This document shows, in pieces, positions 52,463-61,417 of a stretch of 64,000 nt of DNA. The stretch's first letter is position 1. Each line of letters begins with the position of its first letter. The notes below the pieces were generated by a model. The model was given only the letters and a program-made list of their open reading frames with translations. It was not told the DNA's origin and searched no databases. The translations under genes were made by a program, and so were the position numbers. Source of the stretch: a virus; IMG/VR virus record IMGVR_UViG_3300009128_000008, positions 20,696 through 84,695 of that record. One strand, written 5' to 3'.

Positions 52463-53467
52463 TTATTCTCCATCCCAGCCGTCTTCATTATCATCCTCCT
52501 CCTCAATGTCGGCGGCTGATTGGAAGTCTTTGCCCACCAACTTATAAGCAGGATCTTTCTTGTTCACACTAACTCCGCCAGCTGTAATATCTAATATCAT
52601 TTCGGCAATAGTATCTTCGCCTTCAAATAAGTGGTTCTTTTTAACTCGGGCTCTGGTAGATATGCCAATTTTTCGCTTTACCTTGTCCCGAACTTTAAAA
52701 AGATCTGCCTTTCTAGTTAACTGCGTAATCAGGCTAGAAAAATATGCCACCTTTTGACCGCCAGACTCAACCTGCCCGGGAGCGCCAATATTAGCATATG
52801 TCTGATTAATTAACAGCGTTCCAATATTATACTTGTTTGTACTCCTGTTCCTATATGTCTCCATCAGCTGCACAAACCCCCGACAAACAATGGCATTTTC
52901 TTTTGAAGCCTCAGCCATTTGCCTGGAATCACGCTTAGATTTTGTCATTTCCGCCGTAGGTAATGAACCGCCAACAGAATCCCACACCAACAGAACCTTT
53001 TGATCGGGATTAATTTCCATCGTAGAATGCACATACGCATCTAATAAATCTGCACCTTCTAAAATCATCTTATTTGGGACTAGTAACAGGTCATCCGAAC
53101 AGCCCCCAAAATAATTATCAAACCTCTTAGCGCTAAATTTGCCCTCAGCATCCCATAAAATTACCACATCGCCTTGTTTTTGCGCTCGTGTCATAAATTC
53201 CATAGCATGTGTACTCTTACCAGAATCAGGCTTTCCAGATATCTGTACAATCTTACCATATGGAATGCCGCGAATACTTGTTAACAACTCCCACGGCGAA
53301 TCCTTCCAACAAACAAAATCAGAATCTTCACTTGGCTTAACAATGCCAGAGCCACGAACTAACTGTTCCCCAAACGCCTTTTCCTTGTTCTTAAATCTTG
53401 CGCGGGATTTCTCTACTATTTTATCTAAATCTATTTTTACTACACCATTACGGTCATTACTAGTCAT
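52463..53467 (-). CDS. RecA/UvsX recombinase
   Basis: 334 aa. Walker A SGKPDSGKST (77-86), WDAEGKF with Glu108, Walker B LLVWDSVG (159-166), then LLINQTYANIGAPG (L2-type) and a C-terminal Asp/Glu tail (IEEEDDNEDGWDGE). Strand exchange and recombination-dependent replication. Clusters with SSB, the 169-aa coil protein and RuvC. Confidence 0.92.
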   Translation of the reverse strand: MTSNDRNGVVKIDLDKIVEKSRARFKNKEKAFGEQLVRGSGIVKPSEDSDFVCWKDSPWELLTSIRGIPYGKIVQISGKPDSGKSTHAMEFMTRAQKQGDVVILWDAEGKFSAKRFDNYFGGCSDDLLLVPNKMILEGADLLDAYVHSTMEINPDQKVLLVWDSVGGSLPTAEMTKSKRDSRQMAEASKENAIVCRGFVQLMETYRNRSTNKYNIGTLLINQTYANIGAPGQVESGGQKVAYFSSLITQLTRKADLFKVRDKVKRKIGISTRARVKKNHLFEGEDTIAEMILDITAGGVSVNKKDPAYKLVGKDFQSAADIEEEDDNEDGWDGE

Positions 53468-53475
53468 TTTATCAC

Positions 53476-53985
53476 CTATGCTTTATTTAAATTTCTAAAA
53501 AAAACATGGGCCTCTTTTAAAATCTCATAAACATAACGCCATTTTTTGCTTTCTTTCTCTAACTTTACAAATGCTTTTTTAGCGTCTTTAACTTCTGGAG
53601 CATAAGAGGCCATACGTTTTATCGATGCTTCTGTTATTTTTGTGCCACTATCGACTGCCTTTGCTTTATAATCATCAGCCATCGCGCCTTCTATATAATC
53701 AGTCTCATATTTGGCACTCTTGGCGGTTGACTCAGCATCAGCATAAAACTCCGCAAGTTCTATTTGGCCTTCTAAAGCCAAAGCAGCAACCTGGGAACAT
53801 TTGGATAAATCAAAATTTCCAGTCCTTACTCGCACTATTTGTTGTTGAATCACATCAACTAATTTCTGAACTTTAGCTGCACGAGTATAACCGTTCCAAT
53901 CTTTAGGTAGGGCATTTAAACTGTCGTCCCCTGGAGATACAGCATCATCCCATCCGACAGCATCATCCTGCTTGTTATCGGTCAT
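53476..53985 (-). CDS. hypothetical helical protein before RecA, 169 aa
   Basis: Helical (AAKVQKLVDVIQQQIVRVRT, 36-55; ending KKWRYVYEILKEAHVFF). Contiguous with RecA. It could be a recombination mediator in the manner of UvsY, but only position and helical content point that way. Confidence 0.6.
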   Translation of the reverse strand: MTDNKQDDAVGWDDAVSPGDDSLNALPKDWNGYTRAAKVQKLVDVIQQQIVRVRTGNFDLSKCSQVAALALEGQIELAEFYADAESTAKSAKYETDYIEGAMADDYKAKAVDSGTKITEASIKRMASYAPEVKDAKKAFVKLEKESKKWRYVYEILKEAHVFFRNLNKA

Positions 53986-54018
53986 AATACACCTTCTTAA
54001 ATATAAATTATAAATACG

Positions 54019-54363
54019 TTATTTCTTGTCCGACTCGACTAATTTAAGCTTCTTAATCAGTTGTTTTGCCTCTTTGATTACACGCCTTCCCTCCTGCACC
54101 ACGCTCTCTACCTCAGTACACGCATCGCCTAAATGTTGGTGAACCATAACATTCACCAAAAACATATAAACCTCCATGCTTGTATATTTAGACTTGGGTG
54201 GAATTAAAAATACTATACGCCCCTGCCCATCAGTCTCAAACAATCCTTGAAACAAATCTTTGCCATCAAAATTCGGACGATCGTAGGACTTACAAATCTC
54301 CTGATATAGTTTAAACTCAGAATCAGTTAAGTCTATCCTTTTATTATCAATGACTCTAAGCAT
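54019..54363 (-). CDS. hypothetical protein, 114 aa
   Basis: Starts with a strand/helix unit (MLRVIDNKRIDLTDSEFKLY), then FDGKDLFQGLFETDGQGRIV and a helical C-terminus with Lys-rich end. No family recognised. It is between the Zn-ribbon protein and the 169-aa protein in the replication operon. Confidence 0.6.
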   Translation of the reverse strand: MLRVIDNKRIDLTDSEFKLYQEICKSYDRPNFDGKDLFQGLFETDGQGRIVFLIPPKSKYTSMEVYMFLVNVMVHQHLGDACTEVESVVQEGRRVIKEAKQLIKKLKLVESDKK

Positions 54364-54368
54364 ATTTG

Positions 54369-55094
54369 TTAATAGCCTCTGCGAAATGAGTTCTTTCCGC
54401 CACCACCATCTAATGCAGCTTTTTGTTTCTGCAACTTAGCCATTCTAGCTGCCTGTAATGGCGCCGGGATATCTCCAGAAACTCCCGGATCACCCTGGCT
54501 TAATGTCTCCATAATCGCCGCTTGTTCTTGTGGTGATAAAGGAGGCCCCTCGCTACCACCACCACCTAATACCACGCTGTTGTTAGCTAATACCTTCTTG
54601 GCTAACGGCTCTGCCGACTGATGTTCTTCTTGATAATCCTCTGGGTATTCATCTTCTATTTCTTCGGGGTTCACATACATATTTGCGCTTTCATCAGAAC
54701 CAGCCGCCTGCTTTAATCTACTTGCAATTGCTCGCAAATCCTTCTTCTTGCTATATCCAGCACGGTCCAAATATTCTTTCACCGGATTGTCAGCAACCTT
54801 TACAGTCGGAATATCGCCACGCTCTTGAGCCTGAGCCTGAACTTGATTCGGTTTTCTATGGAATTGTGTTGGTTCCGCTTCGCCAATCTTAGTTAGTCTA
54901 TAATTCGATAATAGCCACCCAGTAATACTTTCGGCATCTGCGGACTTCATCTCTTCCATGGCGGTGCGCAACTCTTCTAATAACTGTTTGTGTTCATCAG
55001 AGTACATCTGACCACCACATCCTGGACACACCCCGCTATTTATCGCGGCAACCCACTCCGGCGGAATTTCTGCATTACACGTCATACATTTCAT
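54369..55094 (-). CDS. zinc-ribbon protein, 241 aa
   Basis: Residues 3-26 hold CMTCNAEIP...CPGCGG, a rubredoxin-type zinc ribbon. The rest is helical then a Pro/Gly-rich end with a basic tail (FRRGY). ATG at 55094 is used since GGAG is spaced 6 nt; a TTG four codons upstream would be the alternative. Just after the DnaE gene, so a polymerase-associated factor is possible. Confidence 0.6.
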   Translation of the reverse strand: MKCMTCNAEIPPEWVAAINSGVCPGCGGQMYSDEHKQLLEELRTAMEEMKSADAESITGWLLSNYRLTKIGEAEPTQFHRKPNQVQAQAQERGDIPTVKVADNPVKEYLDRAGYSKKKDLRAIASRLKQAAGSDESANMYVNPEEIEDEYPEDYQEEHQSAEPLAKKVLANNSVVLGGGGSEGPPLSPQEQAAIMETLSQGDPGVSGDIPAPLQAARMAKLQKQKAALDGGGGKNSFRRGY

Positions 55095-55110
55095 ATTATT
55101 CTCCAATTTA

Positions 55111-58100
55111 TTATATATCAGCGTGTCCTTCTTCGATCAGCTCATCCTCAATAGTTTCTAATAATTTTTCTCGATCAATTTTTGAGACCTTCTTTCTCTT
55201 CCTCTTGCCTACCACCCTCATAGAAACTTTCCTAGCTTTTAGGTCAGATGGCTTGGGTGGAATTGGGGCCACGCGTTTTAAGTCACTGAATATTAATGAC
55301 AAATTATTCTCATACCAATTAGCCGATGCAGCACAATGAACAGCAATTCCAGGTTCCAATGTCATATTTTTAGATCCTAATAATTTTATTCTATTATTAA
55401 ATTTTTCTAAACCACTAGGAAATATTGTCATAGCTACGACATTGCCATAAGGATCTTCTAAATCCACTTTTGCCATTATCTCGCCAAAAATCTTACTATC
55501 CTCTTTCTTAACCTTAAATTCAAAATAATTACGAATCACTCCCTCAACAATACCATCAGACGCTGTAATCTCATAGCGATCGTTTGATTCCTCATCCTCT
55601 GGAAATAATTCCGGCAACTTAGAAAAATCCAACGCCCTACTATTAAAAAACCCGGGATATGCCTCTCTTATTCCACAGCATAACCCTTCGCCAATATAAT
55701 AATGCTCCATTGCATATTTTTCGGGAACTGTCCACTCGCCAACATCATCGGGCCATGGATATTCAAATTCACGTACATCAGTTTCAGGATTTCTCTTGAC
55801 CCATACCTGCAGCTTTTTCTTATAATCACTGGCATATAAAAACATCCTCTTCCTGGATATGCCAAACGAATCAAGACCACCGCTGGCCGCTAATGCCTGA
55901 ATAGATCTGGCCGACACTTTTCTGCCCTCAACTCTAGATAAAAAATCCTCAAAACTATTAAACGGACGCTTATTAAGAATCTCAGGAATTGCATCTTTAC
56001 CCATAAACTTTAAAGCATCTAAGCCTGTCATCAATGTTTTTTCATCAATAATTTTATAGGTTGTGTCTGATTTATTCACGTCTGGCGGCAAAATAGTTAC
56101 ATCCCAGCCACGAATCTCATCTTTGATCTTAGCAATATTATCTTCCGAAATCTTAGCCCCAGAATTCACCTCAAACATCAAGTTTGCCGTCATAAATTCT
56201 AATGGAAAATGAGCCTTTAGATACGCAGATTGATATCCTAAAAAGCTATAGAATATCGCATGACTCTTATTAAAAGCATATCCCTGGAATTTTTCTACAA
56301 TCTTGTCCCAGATTTGTGTGGCTGTCTTCCTAGGAACATATTTATTATTTACAGCTCCCTCAATAAAATCTTTTCTCCACACTCTAACCTTGGCCGGATC
56401 TTTGCCCTTTTCCTTGGTTAATTTGCGCAAACGATCCGCCTCATGCATATCCCACCCGGCAACATCTTGGGCAACATACATCAAACACTCTTCAAATACG
56501 GCAAATCCATAAGTGCTTTCAAACGCCCTTTTAAGATATGGATGTAATAATTCGGTTTCCTCACCACTATCGCGAGCTTTAATAAATGGCTTGCGAACAC
56601 TTTTTGCGTTTGGTCTTAATAACGCATTGATAAGCGCCAAGTCTTCTATACATTTCGGCTTTATTCGCTTACATAAATCAATTGCCCCGCCACTAGTACC
56701 TAATTGAAAGATACAAAAAGTATCTCCCCTAGAAATCATCTCATATGTCTTCGGATCATTTGCGTCATAATCAATTATTTCCTTAATCGGAGGTGTTTTA
56801 CCAGCCAGCTTAATTAACTGTAAAGTATTAATTATGATGTCTAATGTTGAAACACCAAGAATATCCATCTTAACCAGACCATTGGCTTCAGTTCTTTTCT
56901 TCTCATATTCTAGCGCAACAGTACCATCTTTATCTCGTCTAAGCGGAACACATTCTGCCAAAGGACGTTTGCCAATTACCAACCCGCCAGCATGTGTAGA
57001 CCATACCTTAGCTATACCTCCCAAATCACCCGCAAATTTCTTTAATTCCGGATACTTCAGAGAATTAGCATACTCTTGAAATAATGGAGCTTTATTAAGA
57101 GCTGAATCCAATGTTGTAATATCAGCGGGAATGGCATCTGCTATAGCCGTACCCATTTCCACAGCTGCTTTCTGATTGCCACCATATTCAAATGCTCTAG
57201 CAATATCTCTAGCGAAAACCTTAGGAGTCATTGTATTAACATTACTAATATGAGCTACCTTATCATCCCCGTATTTATCGCGAATATATTGCTGAACTAA
57301 CTCTTTGCCATATGACGCAAAATCCAAATCAATATCTGGATATTCTCCTTTAAACTTGTTTAAGAATCTGGCAAAAATCAATCCGTATTTAATGGGATCT
57401 GCCGTATGAATTCCCATCAAATATGTAGTTAAACTTCCTCCGGCAGAACCGCGGCCAGGACCAACCGGAATATCATTTTTATGACAATACTGAACATAGT
57501 CCGCCACAATTAACATATACGAAGAGAAACCCAGATAATCAATAACCTCAAATTCCTCGTCTAGCCTGTCAAGATACTCCTGCCGCTTGTCTTGTGGTGT
57601 TTTATATGGCATTTCCTTCAGACACCAATACCTAAGGTATGCAGAATCTTCTCTTAATTTGCGCACTTCCTCTGGCTGTTCTGACAACCAATCAAGAAAA
57701 ATGCTATAATCCCGCTGATCTGGAACTGGAAACTCTGGCAGTTCATTTCCAGATGGATTAGAATATTTAGGATTAATCCATTCTGGCTCTTCGCACATAT
57801 TGGCAAAATACAAAGAATTATCACAAAATTCCTCAGCTCTGTCTTTGTATCTGCGGGCAAAAAATTTAACTACTTCCTCGCGGCTTTTTAGATAAAATTC
57901 ATGAGAGGTATACTTAAGCCTAGAAATAGCTCTGGCAGGCATTCTTGTCCCAATTGCTAATAAAGCGTCATGAGCCTCCCAGCCGTCCTTATTCAAATAA
58001 TGAGCATCAGTAGCAGCCACCACTTTAATACCAAGCTCGTCTCCAAATTTAATTAAGGTATGATTAACTAATGTTTGATCCTCATAATCATTATACTGCG

Positions 58101-58650
58101 TAGCATTCCTTCTCATAGCATGCGGCTGTATTTCCAACGCCAAAGAATCTCCGAATATATCTTTTAAACGCTGGGCCTGTGCTTTAGCTTTATCAATTTG
58201 TCTTGTATTTATTAGCTGGGACAGAATGCCTCCACCGCAAGCAGTAGTGCAAATTAGACCATCACTACACCGCTCAAGAACATTCCAATCTATCCTTGGT
58301 AAAACTTTCTTAAATAATATAATGTGATTATCATTAGCTAGTTTATTTGCCAATAATAGATTTTTATATCCCTGATAATTCTTTGCTAACAAGATAACAT
58401 GGCGAATTTTTGAATTTTCATCAGAGACATCATCTACAAAATAAAATTCGCACCCAAATATTAGCTTCACCCCAACCTGTTTAGAATACTTTAGGCCATC
58501 CCAAGCGCCGGCAAGAGTTCCATGATCAGTAATAGCAATAGAAGACTGTCCTAATTCTTTAGCCCGTTGAAATAATTCCTTAGGCTTAATTAGGCTGTCC
58601 ATCAATGAAAATGTAGTATGATTATGTAGCGAACAATAATCAGTTGTCAT
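55111..58650 (-). CDS. dnaE: DNA polymerase III alpha subunit (C family)
   Basis: 1179 aa, full length. N-terminal PHP domain: YCSLHNHTTFSL (metal His 9 and 11), ITDHGT (Asp42, His43), other His downstream (IQPHAMRR, TDAHYL). Palm: GPGRGSAGGSL near 397-407, PDIDLDF near 438-444 (catalytic Asp pair), MDILGVSTLD near 593 for the third. C-terminal HhH and OB region (VEGVIRNYFEFKVKK) and a Lys-rich tail. The PHP metal ligands look intact, so it may carry exonuclease activity. Main phage replicase, together with the primase; no clamp or loader in the window. Confidence 0.95.
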   Translation of the reverse strand: MTTDYCSLHNHTTFSLMDSLIKPKELFQRAKELGQSSIAITDHGTLAGAWDGLKYSKQVGVKLIFGCEFYFVDDVSDENSKIRHVILLAKNYQGYKNLLLANKLANDNHIILFKKVLPRIDWNVLERCSDGLICTTACGGGILSQLINTRQIDKAKAQAQRLKDIFGDSLALEIQPHAMRRNATQYNDYEDQTLVNHTLIKFGDELGIKVVAATDAHYLNKDGWEAHDALLAIGTRMPARAISRLKYTSHEFYLKSREEVVKFFARRYKDRAEEFCDNSLYFANMCEEPEWINPKYSNPSGNELPEFPVPDQRDYSIFLDWLSEQPEEVRKLREDSAYLRYWCLKEMPYKTPQDKRQEYLDRLDEEFEVIDYLGFSSYMLIVADYVQYCHKNDIPVGPGRGSAGGSLTTYLMGIHTADPIKYGLIFARFLNKFKGEYPDIDLDFASYGKELVQQYIRDKYGDDKVAHISNVNTMTPKVFARDIARAFEYGGNQKAAVEMGTAIADAIPADITTLDSALNKAPLFQEYANSLKYPELKKFAGDLGGIAKVWSTHAGGLVIGKRPLAECVPLRRDKDGTVALEYEKKRTEANGLVKMDILGVSTLDIIINTLQLIKLAGKTPPIKEIIDYDANDPKTYEMISRGDTFCIFQLGTSGGAIDLCKRIKPKCIEDLALINALLRPNAKSVRKPFIKARDSGEETELLHPYLKRAFESTYGFAVFEECLMYVAQDVAGWDMHEADRLRKLTKEKGKDPAKVRVWRKDFIEGAVNNKYVPRKTATQIWDKIVEKFQGYAFNKSHAIFYSFLGYQSAYLKAHFPLEFMTANLMFEVNSGAKISEDNIAKIKDEIRGWDVTILPPDVNKSDTTYKIIDEKTLMTGLDALKFMGKDAIPEILNKRPFNSFEDFLSRVEGRKVSARSIQALAASGGLDSFGISRKRMFLYASDYKKKLQVWVKRNPETDVREFEYPWPDDVGEWTVPEKYAMEHYYIGEGLCCGIREAYPGFFNSRALDFSKLPELFPEDEESNDRYEITASDGIVEGVIRNYFEFKVKKEDSKIFGEIMAKVDLEDPYGNVVAMTIFPSGLEKFNNRIKLLGSKNMTLEPGIAVHCAASANWYENNLSLIFSDLKRVAPIPPKPSDLKARKVSMRVVGKRKRKKVSKIDREKLLETIEDELIEEGHADI

Positions 58651-58695
58651 AAAACACCAAGCTTAATTTTTTAATATTAAAATAATTTGTCTATA

Positions 58696-58980
58696 TTACG
58701 AACTAATAGCTTTCTCCAACACCTTTTGAAACTCATCCAACTGATGCGAACAATTATTACCAGAACATCTAACATTTATTCTGGTGGCTCCGAACGAAGA
58801 GGTAGCAACCAATCCCTTTCCACGGACATAAAACACCCCGGCATTAGAAAAACTTGGAGGCGCCACATATCCGGCATCAGTAAATATCCGAAGCTGTGGC
58901 TTAAGGATTGGCCTACTTGTCTCAAAAATAAATGATTTTGATCTACAACAAGATTTTACCGGATGTCTAACGATTGACAT
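58696..58980 (-). CDS. hypothetical Cys-containing protein, 94 aa
   Basis: Basic N-terminus with CCRSKS, middle beta-strand-like (AGVFYVRGKGLVATSSFG), then RCSGNNCSHQL (a CxxxxC). No family recognised. The start directly touches the stop of the 94-aa helical protein. Confidence 0.55.
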   Translation of the reverse strand: MSIVRHPVKSCCRSKSFIFETSRPILKPQLRIFTDAGYVAPPSFSNAGVFYVRGKGLVATSSFGATRINVRCSGNNCSHQLDEFQKVLEKAISS

Positions 58981-59264
58981 TACAAGCCGCGTTTCTCAAG
59001 CGTATAAATTAAATACTTAATCATAGCATTGTTTACCACTATAACCTCTTTATACGTCTCTTCAACCTCTTTCTTTTGCTCTTTTAAATCGTTCAGCTTT
59101 ACATCACCCTTCATATCACGCTCAGTTTCAACAATTGTGCGTTGAGACTCAATCATTTTCGTCTTAATCTCGTCAGCGCCCATTGAATCAGCAGAATCCG
59201 CAAAGCCAGCAGGTAATTTTGTTTTTAGCCTAGCCGGAAATGAAATGTCTTTATTATCACTCAT
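58980..59264 (-). CDS. hypothetical helical protein, 94 aa
   Basis: Glu/Lys-rich coil (MIESQRTIVETERDMKGDVK; DLKEQKKEVEETYKEVIVVN). Between trigger factor and the DnaE-side genes. No family recognised. Confidence 0.6.
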   Translation of the reverse strand: MSDNKDISFPARLKTKLPAGFADSADSMGADEIKTKMIESQRTIVETERDMKGDVKLNDLKEQKKEVEETYKEVIVVNNAMIKYLIYTLEKRGL

Positions 59265-59278
59265 TTTTTTGTATTCCT

Positions 59279-60529
59279 TTACTCAATTATTTTGCTTTTC
59301 TCAACTATCCATTGAATAGTCGCCTCATCCCTTAATGAGGCTATCATACCAAATAGAGATCCGTCTTTCTGAGCCCTCGACAAAACTTCATCACCATTTT
59401 GTCCCATGGCATCTGCTCTCGCTTTAATATTTCGAAGCAACTCGTCATCTGAAAACATTGCCTCAGGTTCGGCCTCTCTAATCGAATCTAGAATTAAAGA
59501 TAATTTAACACTCTGCTTTGCCCTCTCATTCAAAGCCGCTTTATGTTCATCCTCTAACTTTTCCCAGTCCATGCGCTGCTGTCTGGCCAGATTCTGAGAC
59601 TCCATAAGCATCAACCAAGGAGGTACCTCAAAATCATGTGCCTCTACCAATTTAGTAATAATCTGCTGAGCAATCATTTGATGTTTTACCAAATCCAGCT
59701 GTCTGCATGCTGTTGCTTGTACTTCTTGTCTTAGCTTATCATATGATTCTTGCCCCAGTTTCTTGGCAAACTCATCATCTAATGCGCAGGGAATAGTTTT
59801 TGTGCCCATATGTACGGTGGCATCAAACTTAGCTCGCTTGTCACGATACTTTTCAACCGGCATATCGTCACCAAAAATTATATCAAACTTTCTATTCTCT
59901 CCGGCCGTCATTCCGTATAACTGCTTATCAAAATCCGGTATTAAGTTCTGGCCAACATCATACAACATACCCTCTTTGGACATCTCTTCAACTTTTTCGC
60001 CGTCTATCATGCAGCTAAAATCTAAAGTAATCTGATCTCCCGCCTGTACAAAATCACCATCACCATATGGAACCACGTCTCCATGACGAACGCGTAAATC
60101 CTGCATCATCTTTTCAGTTAAATCAGCTGAAGTATGCTCCTGATGTGGCTTGGGAATTTCAAACTCAGTATATTGCTTCAGCTCAAACTCGGGCTTTTTA
60201 AGAAACACCAAATCACACCAAAAATTAGACCCATCAATAACCGTATTAAATACCTGAGGATATCCAATTGGCTTCATTTTAGTCTCGAACACCACGTCAT
60301 CATAAGCGTGTGCAACTAATTCTTGAATCACCGCCTCATCAATCTGCTTTTTATATGCAGAAATAATTGCGGCATCACTCGCTTTACCCGGACGAAAGCC
60401 TGGGACCTTTAATTTTTGCTTCTTAATATTTTTGACAATACTTTCCCGTTTCTCATCTACTACATCGGGGTCAGCAACATAATGTACTTTTACCTTACAA
60501 TATTCAAACTCATCACATTGGAGTGGCAT
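59279..60529 (-). CDS. tig: trigger factor-like chaperone
   Basis: 416 aa. Ribosome-docking signature GFRPGKA (44-50, KVPGFRPGKAS), as in bacterial trigger factor N-terminal domains. Then a PPIase/FKBP-like middle (DFSCMIDGEKVEEMSKEGML, about 170-189; FGDDMPVEKYRDKRAKFDAT) and a long helical C-terminal arm region. Nascent-chain chaperone at the ribosome exit. Length is close to cellular Tig (~430). Upstream of DnaE, downstream of the RecB-like nuclease. Confidence 0.92.
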   Translation of the reverse strand: MPLQCDEFEYCKVKVHYVADPDVVDEKRESIVKNIKKQKLKVPGFRPGKASDAAIISAYKKQIDEAVIQELVAHAYDDVVFETKMKPIGYPQVFNTVIDGSNFWCDLVFLKKPEFELKQYTEFEIPKPHQEHTSADLTEKMMQDLRVRHGDVVPYGDGDFVQAGDQITLDFSCMIDGEKVEEMSKEGMLYDVGQNLIPDFDKQLYGMTAGENRKFDIIFGDDMPVEKYRDKRAKFDATVHMGTKTIPCALDDEFAKKLGQESYDKLRQEVQATACRQLDLVKHQMIAQQIITKLVEAHDFEVPPWLMLMESQNLARQQRMDWEKLEDEHKAALNERAKQSVKLSLILDSIREAEPEAMFSDDELLRNIKARADAMGQNGDEVLSRAQKDGSLFGMIASLRDEATIQWIVEKSKIIE

Positions 60530-60548
60530 AATATCACCTTTTTTCTAA

Positions 60549-61385
60549 TTACCAACTAGTTGCGCCAAACTTACTAACATCGCCCTTGCTTTTCTCAACA
60601 ATCTCCTGACCAGCCTCACAAACATCAGCGTGATCACAGAAACGACATAGAGGAGATGTACTAGGGCGCCATAATTTCTCTGCCCTAATTTCATCGGCAA
60701 ACTTTAAAAATTGTTTTTCTACAGACATTACCTCTTCTCGGGAATATTCTTTCATAATAGTCCCAAATTTATGTCGCATCAAAATATATGACGCGCGAAC
60801 TTTTTGTATGTCTGGATCCATCATACATATCGCATACGCATATGTCAAGAGCTGTAAATAATCACCAATCAAATATTTTTTATTCTTGGTGGTTTTATAG
60901 TCCGCAACATGAATAATATTATCATCATCGTTCTGTATGCGGTCAATAAATCCGTTCAGCAACACCTTTCCATCAATATCTATGTAGAACTTCTTTTCCA
61001 CATCGACAACTTCCGGAGCTTTTCCTGTCTTTTCTTCGTTGGAATAATTAATCAGATAGTCATTTAATAAGCCCCAGACCTCGCGCTTTTGTTCGTTATC
61101 CATCTTTCCAGAAAATGTTACACAAGAAATCTTAAAACATTCCGTCATCAGATCATTTAAAGATCCTTTATATCCCTCAATTATTTTGCGATGAAAATTT
61201 TCTACAACTTCATGAGCAAAACTTCCAAATATATGATGAGGCCATTCCTTTCTAGGTCGTTTTTCTATATATACATACCTATATTGGGCTTTGCACGTTT
61301 TAAATGTTTTTACCTTAGAAACACTTAGCCACATTCCATTATAGTTTTTCGGCTTATTTTTTAATACACTACTTTTAATTAACAT
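60549..61385 (-). CDS. PD-(D/E)XK nuclease of Cas4/RecB type with Fe-S cysteines
   Basis: 278 aa. His58 (SFAHEVV), Asp148 (GFIDRI), ADYKTTK with Asp162-x-Lys164, and Gln178 (YLQLLTYA) are the RecB-type active-site elements. Cys31, Cys247, Cys250 and Cys256 (TCKAQY; CRFCDHADVC) are placed to hold a [4Fe-4S] cluster as in AddB/Cas4. Likely a 5'-3' exonuclease in recombination or host DNA breakdown. It is not beside CRISPR elements. Confidence 0.88.
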   Translation of the reverse strand: MLIKSSVLKNKPKNYNGMWLSVSKVKTFKTCKAQYRYVYIEKRPRKEWPHHIFGSFAHEVVENFHRKIIEGYKGSLNDLMTECFKISCVTFSGKMDNEQKREVWGLLNDYLINYSNEEKTGKAPEVVDVEKKFYIDIDGKVLLNGFIDRIQNDDDNIIHVADYKTTKNKKYLIGDYLQLLTYAYAICMMDPDIQKVRASYILMRHKFGTIMKEYSREEVMSVEKQFLKFADEIRAEKLWRPSTSPLCRFCDHADVCEAGQEIVEKSKGDVSKFGATSW

Positions 61386-61417
61386 AATATCTTACTTAAT
61401 ATAACTTACAATCAAAT

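Noticed and set aside
52463-58650. Inteins or introns in RecA or DnaE
   Set aside because: Both proteins have ordinary length with unbroken motif order, despite several homing-type nucleases in the window.
60549-61385. Cas4-like nuclease as part of a CRISPR system
   Set aside because: No cas1, cas2 or repeats nearby; the neighbours are replication and folding genes.
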